The position numbers and the translations under genes were made by a program. Under the pieces are notes generated by a model that saw only the letters and a program-made list of their open reading frames with translations, was not told the origin of the DNA and did no database searches. Below, one piece after another: positions 59,267 through 64,000 of a DNA stretch of 64,000 nucleotides. Source of the DNA: Arenicellales bacterium (GTDB taxonomy: Bacteria; Pseudomonadota; Gammaproteobacteria; Arenicellales; JAHEKD01); assembly GCA_028284225.1 (NCBI GenBank), contig JANQSD010000002.1, forward strand, positions 62,001 to 126,000. The letters are read 5' to 3'. The stretch's first letter is position 1. Every line of letters begins with the position of its first letter.

Positions 59267-60649
59267 TCAACTTTGCACCCCACCCTGGGTGAGTTTAGCT
59301 GGATCAAGCAAACGCTCAAGCTCGGCAGTGCTGAGGTCAGTTTGCTCATTGGCCACATCAATGATCGGACGGCCTTCTTGGTAAGCAATTTTAGCAATCT
59401 CAGCCGCTTTCAAATAACCAATAATCGGATTCAATGCTGTCACCAAAATCGGATTTCTCGATAAGGCTTTGTTTAATGTCTCTTCTCTAACTGTAAAGGT
59501 CGCGATGGCTTTTTCTGCCAGCAAATGACTGACGTTGCTCAACAACTCAAGGCTTTCCAACAAATTCCTGGCGACCAATGGCAACATCACATTTAATTCA
59601 AAATTTCCGGACTGACCGGCCACGGTGATAGCCGTGTCATTACCGATCACTTGCGCAGCAACCATGGCAGTGGCTTCAGGAATCACAGGATTCACTTTAC
59701 CCGGCATAATAGACGAGCCCGGCTGCAAGGCTTGTAACTCGATCTCACCGAGCCCTGCCAGCGGTCCTGAATTCATCCAGCGCAAATCATTGGCGACTTT
59801 CATTAACGAAACAGCAGTCGTTTTCAGTTGACCGGAAAGTGCTACCGCAATATCCATCGATCCAATATGGGTAAAGAAATTCTTGGCTGGGATAAAATGA
59901 ATATTGGTTTTTTGACTCAGGGCAATATTGAACTCGGTGGCAAAGGCCGGATGGGCATTGATTCCAGTTCCAACCGCTGTACCACCTTGCGCCAGGCTTT
60001 GCAGACTCGGTTGCAACTGCTCTAAATGCTGAATATTCTGCCCAATTTGATCAGCCCAGGCATTCAATGTTTGGCTCATTCGCACCGGCATAGCGTCCAT
60101 TAAATGGGTGCGACCCGTCTTAACATGATGATCGATACTTTGAGCCTTGGTGTGAATGGTCTCAGAGAGTTTGTTCAATGCCGGCAACAGCCTCTCTTCA
60201 AGTTCTATAGCCGCACTAATATGGATGGCGGAGGGAATGATATCGTTACTACTTTGACCATAATTTATGTGGTCATTGGCACCAACAGGTTCGCCATACA
60301 AACGCGTGGCTAGCGTTGCCAATACTTCATTGGCATTCATATTCGAACTGGTTCCCGAACCGGTTTGAAACACATCGACTGGGAAGTGCTGCATAAAATT
60401 CCCCTCAAGCAAGGAATCAACTGCCTGACATATACATTTCCCCATTGCAGTCGGAATCAATTCAAGCTCACTGTTTGCCGTTGCTGCTGCATATTTCGCC
60501 AGCAATAAAGCATTAATAAATGCCACTGGCATGCGCTGACCACTAATCGGAAAATTATTGACTGCGCGCTGAGTTTGTGCGGCATACAAAGCATCTGCTG
60601 GAACCTCGAGTTCACCCATGCTGTCTTTTTCAATGCGAGTTTGAGACAT
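59267..60649 (-). CDS. fumC: class II fumarate hydratase
   Basis: A 460-residue iron-independent fumarase, which replaces the [4Fe-4S] enzymes under iron shortage or oxidative stress. The superfamily signature GSSIMPGKVNPVIPEA is intact, with TGSGTSSNMNANEVLA and the catalytic-loop TGRTHLMDAMPVRM. It follows a FagA-like gene after 21 bp on the same strand, the fagA-fumC order of Fur-regulated pseudomonad operons. The usual downstream manganese superoxide dismutase gene is missing; azurin is there instead. AGGA precedes ATG. Confidence 0.95.
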   Translation of the reverse strand: MSQTRIEKDSMGELEVPADALYAAQTQRAVNNFPISGQRMPVAFINALLLAKYAAATANSELELIPTAMGKCICQAVDSLLEGNFMQHFPVDVFQTGSGTSSNMNANEVLATLATRLYGEPVGANDHINYGQSSNDIIPSAIHISAAIELEERLLPALNKLSETIHTKAQSIDHHVKTGRTHLMDAMPVRMSQTLNAWADQIGQNIQHLEQLQPSLQSLAQGGTAVGTGINAHPAFATEFNIALSQKTNIHFIPAKNFFTHIGSMDIAVALSGQLKTTAVSLMKVANDLRWMNSGPLAGLGEIELQALQPGSSIMPGKVNPVIPEATAMVAAQVIGNDTAITVAGQSGNFELNVMLPLVARNLLESLELLSNVSHLLAEKAIATFTVREETLNKALSRNPILVTALNPIIGYLKAAEIAKIAYQEGRPIIDVANEQTDLSTAELERLLDPAKLTQGGVQS

Positions 60650-60670
60650 GGTTATTCCTGTTAAAAACTA

Positions 60671-61066
60671 TTAATAGTAAAGGCTGTGTTCAACATATCG
60701 TGTCGTAATGGACAATTCATTGAACAGGCGCTTAAGACGCAGCTCAGATTCCTCATCGTTGGAAATCTTCTGCAACGAACACAAGGGTTTATAGATATTA
60801 TCCAAGCACAAACAGCGCCAATGTGCAGGAATCAGCTCATCTGCCACAGTTTCCAAGAGCAATTTAAACTGTTCTTCGTGGTGTTGCCGGAGTTGAGATA
60901 TGGAGCTTTGATACGGATTAGGCGAATCCAACGAAAACCATAATCTAATCAACGCCGGGTTGTCCGGCTCAGTGCCAAAACGAATTTTATCGCGCAGCAC
61001 CTCTAAACTTAGATTATCACTTATGCCAGTTATATTGGCCACTTGTTGTGTAATTGATTGTTTCAT
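60671..61066 (-). CDS. FagA-like small protein, paralogue 2 (upstream of fumC)
   Basis: A 131-residue helical protein. Its LLETVADELIPAHWRCLCLD, NIYKPLCSL block is the part shared with 57286-57642, and the HWRCLCLDNIY portion recalls FagA of pseudomonads, which also precedes fumC. Lies 32 bp after the DUF6607-like gene and 21 bp before fumC, thus in one transcript. Two cysteines in the block are conserved here, but only one in the paralogue. Function unknown. No strong ribosome-binding site is seen. Confidence 0.65.
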   Translation of the reverse strand: MKQSITQQVANITGISDNLSLEVLRDKIRFGTEPDNPALIRLWFSLDSPNPYQSSISQLRQHHEEQFKLLLETVADELIPAHWRCLCLDNIYKPLCSLQKISNDEESELRLKRLFNELSITTRYVEHSLYY

Positions 61067-61098
61067 TAATTAAAAATGCAACATAAAAATATTTATGC

Positions 61099-62220
61099 TT
61101 AATACTCGATAAAGCGTTTCAGTGTTTGTTGAATGAACTCGCGGCCTTGCGCTGGATCATAGTCCGCTTCCGAAAGTTTATCGGCATACTCGAACATATA
61201 TTTATAAAGTTCACGATCATCGACTTTACGCTTTAACCGAAAACCCGATTTCGTTTGTTGGATTTGTTGCCATGCCTGGCGAACATCAAGCCAAAAGTCG
61301 GAGGTTTGCTGCCAAAACAAATCACCGGCGGAAAAGTCATGATCGACTATTCGTTCATATCTTGCCAGGCCAGCTTCTCGCGCTAAATAAGGTATTATTG
61401 GATCCGGCAGGCCAGCATCAGTGAGCACTGTTTTTAAATTATCCTCTTCTTGGACCCACCCCGTCGGTGTAATGGTATGGCGGTTAGTGCCAACCAGAAC
61501 ATGATAGTCATTGCGGACACTGTATTCACGCCTGGGCAATGGCCGCCAGGTCTGCTCACTTTGCCAACTTGAGTAACCCCCTTCATGCCGCCAGCTGCCG
61601 ATAGCCTGGTAACGCGGGGAATCATCAACTTGATATACAGCTTGTGACCAACTGCCTTGCACTTGTTCGGGAGTAAACGTTTTACGCTGCCAGCCTTGAT
61701 GGCCCGCATAAACAGTGATTGAAGTATTTTCATAGCGCCAATCCTGACGCCAGTGCTTAATCACTACCGGTTCAGAAATTACGCCTTCGCCCATATCAAA
61801 AAACATCACCATGATATGCTGTAAGCTGATAAATCTTTCTTCATCCGCCAAGACATAAATATATTCCGTACCCCAACTTTGGTAGGGCCTGTCAGGAACA
61901 TAGTCAGCCGTAAAACCAACTGTTTCGATGAAATCAAAACTGACTCGATAAGGGCCAGCCATGGCTAGAATCGCCCGTCGATCTCGCTCACGCTTGCTGA
62001 TTTGGGGCTCTTGAATTGACTGCCATGCACTGCCGGGTGTTTTGTCCAGTTTAATTTCACTACCCTTGGTCGTTCCACCACGTGGCTTTATGCCTCCACC
62101 ATCAGAATAAGGCCAGGAAAAAGTATATTGCTGCTCTGCCGTTGTCTGTTTGTGGGTTTCATCATAGGCAGCTAGATTAACCGTAAACATTAACAACACT
62201 GCATAAACTAATCGTTTCAT
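61099..62220 (-). CDS. exported DUF6607-like protein
   Basis: A roughly 373-residue protein. I choose ATG 62220 because AGGAA lies 9 bases before it and it begins a signal peptide (KRLVYAVLLMFTVNLAAYDE). The mature part is rich in Trp, Tyr and Arg: YTFSWPYSDGGGIKPRGGTT, VSFDFIETVGFT, VVIKHWRQDWRYE, TVYAGHQGWQRK, YQAIGSWRHEGGYSSWQSEQ. These features suggest DUF6607, a family of periplasmic proteins of unknown role seen with iron-related genes; I am moderately sure of that name. It heads the transcript to FagA-like and fumC. Confidence 0.65.
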   Translation of the reverse strand: MKRLVYAVLLMFTVNLAAYDETHKQTTAEQQYTFSWPYSDGGGIKPRGGTTKGSEIKLDKTPGSAWQSIQEPQISKRERDRRAILAMAGPYRVSFDFIETVGFTADYVPDRPYQSWGTEYIYVLADEERFISLQHIMVMFFDMGEGVISEPVVIKHWRQDWRYENTSITVYAGHQGWQRKTFTPEQVQGSWSQAVYQVDDSPRYQAIGSWRHEGGYSSWQSEQTWRPLPRREYSVRNDYHVLVGTNRHTITPTGWVQEEDNLKTVLTDAGLPDPIIPYLAREAGLARYERIVDHDFSAGDLFWQQTSDFWLDVRQAWQQIQQTKSGFRLKRKVDDRELYKYMFEYADKLSEADYDPAQGREFIQQTLKRFIEY

Positions 62221-62292
62221 TAACGCATTTCCTGGTTTACTTTTGCTTTGCAATAATAGAAATACCCATCCATTTACTTAGCTCAACTTAAC

Positions 62293-62325
62293 AAAAAAAC
62301 GGGTAGCCTCGACAGCTACCCGTTT
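62293..62325 (-). terminator. Rho-independent terminator after the porin gene
   Basis: On the minus strand AAACGGGTAGC, loop TGTCGAG, GCTACCCGTTT followed by more T: a perfect 11-bp stem 25 bp after the porin stop. It separates porin from the DUF6607-fagA-fumC genes, which show no clear promoter of their own; readthrough may serve them. Confidence 0.9.
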
Positions 62326-62349
62326 CAAGCCGAGAAGTAAATACTCGAT

Positions 62350-63333
62350 TTAGAAGTCGTGTCTGAGTCCGATTAGCAAGTCATCGCTGTCATTTTCTTC
62401 ATCAGATGTGAAGTTTGTGTGCAGGTATTCAGCAAAAAGTGATGTACGTGCACTGAGTGAATATTTTCCAGTCAGAACAGTATAATCAGCATCTACACTT
62501 GGATCGTCGTCATCCTCTGCAACCTGATAAACGATGCCCACACTGGTATTATCACTGGGCGCATACTCCAGGCTGACACCATAACCGGTGTAATCTTCTT
62601 CTGACCCATCATCTTCCTGAGCATAAAGCGCACCAATTCTGAATTGGCCGAATTCATACGCCAGACCTGCACCTATTCGATCAATTTCATCTTCAGCTTC
62701 TTCAACAACCTCGCCTTCCTCTACAACTGCATCACGATCACCATTATGTTCGTAAAATACACCGGCTGTTAATCCACCTGTAAAATATTGGAACGAAGCA
62801 TAATAGGCATCAACACCATCACTGGCACGATCATCACCATCGACTTGGGCACCGAAGATTGCTTCCACACTATCGGTTGCGAAACTATATTGAACCAGAT
62901 TGTCAACACGGCCGCTGAAAGGGTTAATGTTGTCGCCGATATCTTCTGTTGGATCGATATAACCCGATGCGACATCTACCGCTGAGTCTTCCGTGCCTAA
63001 AGTTAAGCGGCCAAATCCACCTTGTAATGCAACATAAGATTTGCGTTGTCTTTCTCTTGATCCTGCAGAACTGAGATTACCCTGATCTGCATCCACCGCA
63101 AATTCATATCGATATACAGCTTCAAGACCATTGCCTAGGTCTTCAGAGCCTTTGATACCAAAACGTGATGATACGTTTGCCAAATCACTGGTCGTATCTC
63201 CGTTGTCTACATCACTGACCAATATTCCAAGCCGTACACGACCATACAATGTTGGATCATCGGCCACCACTGGCAGTGATACGGGCACTAGGGTGGCAGC
63301 TACCGCGCACGACAAGATAGTCTTTTTGAACAT
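62350..63333 (-). CDS. outer-membrane general porin
   Basis: A 327-residue beta-barrel porin. Signal peptide ends at LPVVADDP; the barrel opens with LYGRVRLGILVSDVDNGDT and RFGIKGSEDLGNGLEAVYRY and closes with SDDLLIGLRHDF, whose terminal phenylalanine is the sorting signal. Loops are very rich in Asp and Glu (DGDDRASDG, EEGEVVEEAEDEIDR), consistent with a cation-selective pore or salt-adapted outer membrane. A Fur box in its promoter is unusual for a general porin. Family identity is firm; substrate selectivity is inferred. Confidence 0.9.
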   Translation of the reverse strand: MFKKTILSCAVAATLVPVSLPVVADDPTLYGRVRLGILVSDVDNGDTTSDLANVSSRFGIKGSEDLGNGLEAVYRYEFAVDADQGNLSSAGSRERQRKSYVALQGGFGRLTLGTEDSAVDVASGYIDPTEDIGDNINPFSGRVDNLVQYSFATDSVEAIFGAQVDGDDRASDGVDAYYASFQYFTGGLTAGVFYEHNGDRDAVVEEGEVVEEAEDEIDRIGAGLAYEFGQFRIGALYAQEDDGSEEDYTGYGVSLEYAPSDNTSVGIVYQVAEDDDDPSVDADYTVLTGKYSLSARTSLFAEYLHTNFTSDEENDSDDLLIGLRHDF

Positions 63334-63440
63334 AATGTCCTCTCTTAAAAAAAACGATGGTAAATTTCTGAATCACTTACAATGAGCAGTGATCAATTGA
63401 TCTTTAATCTCAAACAGATGAGATCGTTTAGATTTCGTTA

Positions 63441-63469
63441 ATAATAATGATTCTTATTAGCATTTGCAA
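63441..63469 (-). promoter_or_regulatory. Fur-controlled porin promoter
   Basis: On the minus strand TTGCAA, 17 bases, TATTAT, with Fur box sequence around AATAATGATTCTTATTAGC (63443-63461). It is the same layout as at 51514-51542 and 57188-57216. Start of transcription is expected near 63434, about 100 nt before the porin ATG. Confidence 0.7.
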
Positions 63470-63480
63470 CAAAAGATTTA

Positions 63481-63507
63481 AAAAAAAACCCGCTGAGTTA
63501 CAGCGGG
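63481..63507 (-). terminator. Rho-independent terminator after fbpA
   Basis: On the minus strand CCCGCTG, loop TAACT, CAGCGGG then eight T. It lies 50 bp after the iron-binding protein stop codon. Confidence 0.92.
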
Positions 63508-63556
63508 CAAGATGAACTATGAGATTAAAAAGGAACTTTTTATTATTAACCTGTGC

Positions 63557-64000
63557 TTATTCGTCGTAACCGACTTTGTCAGCTAATTTAGAGGCGTCTG
63601 CACGGTGGCTGGCAATTTCCGCCAAGGCTAGATTATCCTCTTTAAAATCGCCCCAAGAACTAACAAGTTCAGAGCGTGCAACATTCGGGTTAACCGGATA
63701 TTCGTAGTTAACTTCGGCATAAATTTTTTGGGCTTCGTCGCTGGACAAAAATTCCATTAGCTTCAGCGCATTTTCCTTGTTAGGCGCAGACTTAGTCATT
63801 GCGACACCGCTGATATTCATGTGGGTTCCACGATCTTGCTGATTGGGAAAAATCACATTCACTGCATCGGCCCAGGCTTGTTGTTCACCCTTTTCGTCGT
63901 TAAGCATTTTACCCATGTAATAGGAATTAATAACTGCAATGTCACACTCCCCTTCTTTGATTGCTTTGACCTGTGCGCGATCATTGCCTTGTGGTTTGCG
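63557..64000 (-). CDS. fbpA: periplasmic ferric-iron-binding protein, C-terminal part (cut by window edge)
   Basis: The last 147 residues of a class-1 Fe3+-binding protein; the frame is open to the right edge. The paired tyrosines in VINSYYMGKM are the iron ligands of FbpA/FutA proteins. GVAMTKSAPNKENALKLMEF and DEAQKIYAEVNYEYPVNP are the typical C-terminal lobe. It supplies iron to the permease at 45441-47123 and ATPase at 31414-32469, if these indeed form one system. A strong terminator follows; upstream control is outside the window. Confidence 0.92.
   Translation of the reverse strand, partial: RKPQGNDRAQVKAIKEGECDIAVINSYYMGKMLNDEKGEQQAWADAVNVIFPNQQDRGTHMNISGVAMTKSAPNKENALKLMEFLSSDEAQKIYAEVNYEYPVNPNVARSELVSSWGDFKEDNLALAEIASHRADASKLADKVGYDE

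Noticed and set aside
1-64000. Search by eye for tRNA, rRNA, CRISPR arrays, prophage or full insertion sequences
   Set aside because: No T-arm/anticodon pattern, regular spacer array, phage gene run or transposase was found.

Overview
The window looks like a chromosomal segment of a free-living gammaproteobacterium with moderate-to-low GC. Several gene orders are typical of that class: zapA next to 6S RNA, ygfB-pepP-ubiH-ubiI, tesA back-to-back with the ybbA/ybbP ABC exporter genes, a DUF2782 gene near polA, and a fagA/fumC-type arrangement. I cannot name the genus from sequence alone. I saw no rRNA or tRNA genes, no CRISPR array, no prophage and no complete insertion sequence.

0-17 kb: the 3' end of uvrD, followed by a methyltransferase gene that appears to have been inserted between uvrD and a gamma-glutamylcyclotransferase gene, because about 30 bp of the uvrD end is repeated on its far side. 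Next come a cupin / Rieske oxygenase / glyoxalase set facing a LysR regulator, a DMT exporter, a winged-helix/TPR regulator with a methyltransferase and an OsmC protein, polA with two small upstream genes, a cold-shock protein, two hydrolases, and a proline-racemase-family enzyme with a Ser/Cys catalytic pair.

17-29 kb: deaD, then a minus-strand housekeeping run (zapB-like TIGR02449, zapA, 6S RNA, 5-FTHF cyclo-ligase, ymdB-like, argO). This run is interrupted by a plus-strand GMC oxidoreductase and its small Tat-type partner. The ubiquinone operon ygfB-pepP-ubiH-ubiI follows.

29-45 kb: thpR, an alpha/beta-hydrolase-OsmC fusion, fur, a ferric-iron ABC ATPase, tpx, a PfkB kinase, a dicarboxylate symporter, a DAO oxidoreductase, tesA, ybbA/ybbP, an SUMF1-type lipoprotein, a quinone oxidoreductase and malate synthase G.

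45-64 kb: an iron-rich region. It holds the ferric-iron permease, haem ABC genes (the periplasmic protein gene is frameshifted), a haem-degrading factor, a TonB-dependent haem receptor, ferritin, a secreted propeller-like protein with six calcium-loop-like motifs, two FagA-like paralogues, azurin, class II fumarase, a DUF6607-like protein, a porin, and the C-terminal part of the ferric-iron-binding protein. Fur boxes precede most of these transcription units. Three of the promoters share the same layout: TTGCAA, 17 nt, TATTAT, with the Fur box in the spacer.

Three families of small dispersed repeats run through the window: a TA-flanked MITE-like element (four copies, two internally deleted), a GTCATTCTGAG-type repeat, and a C-rich REP-like hairpin.
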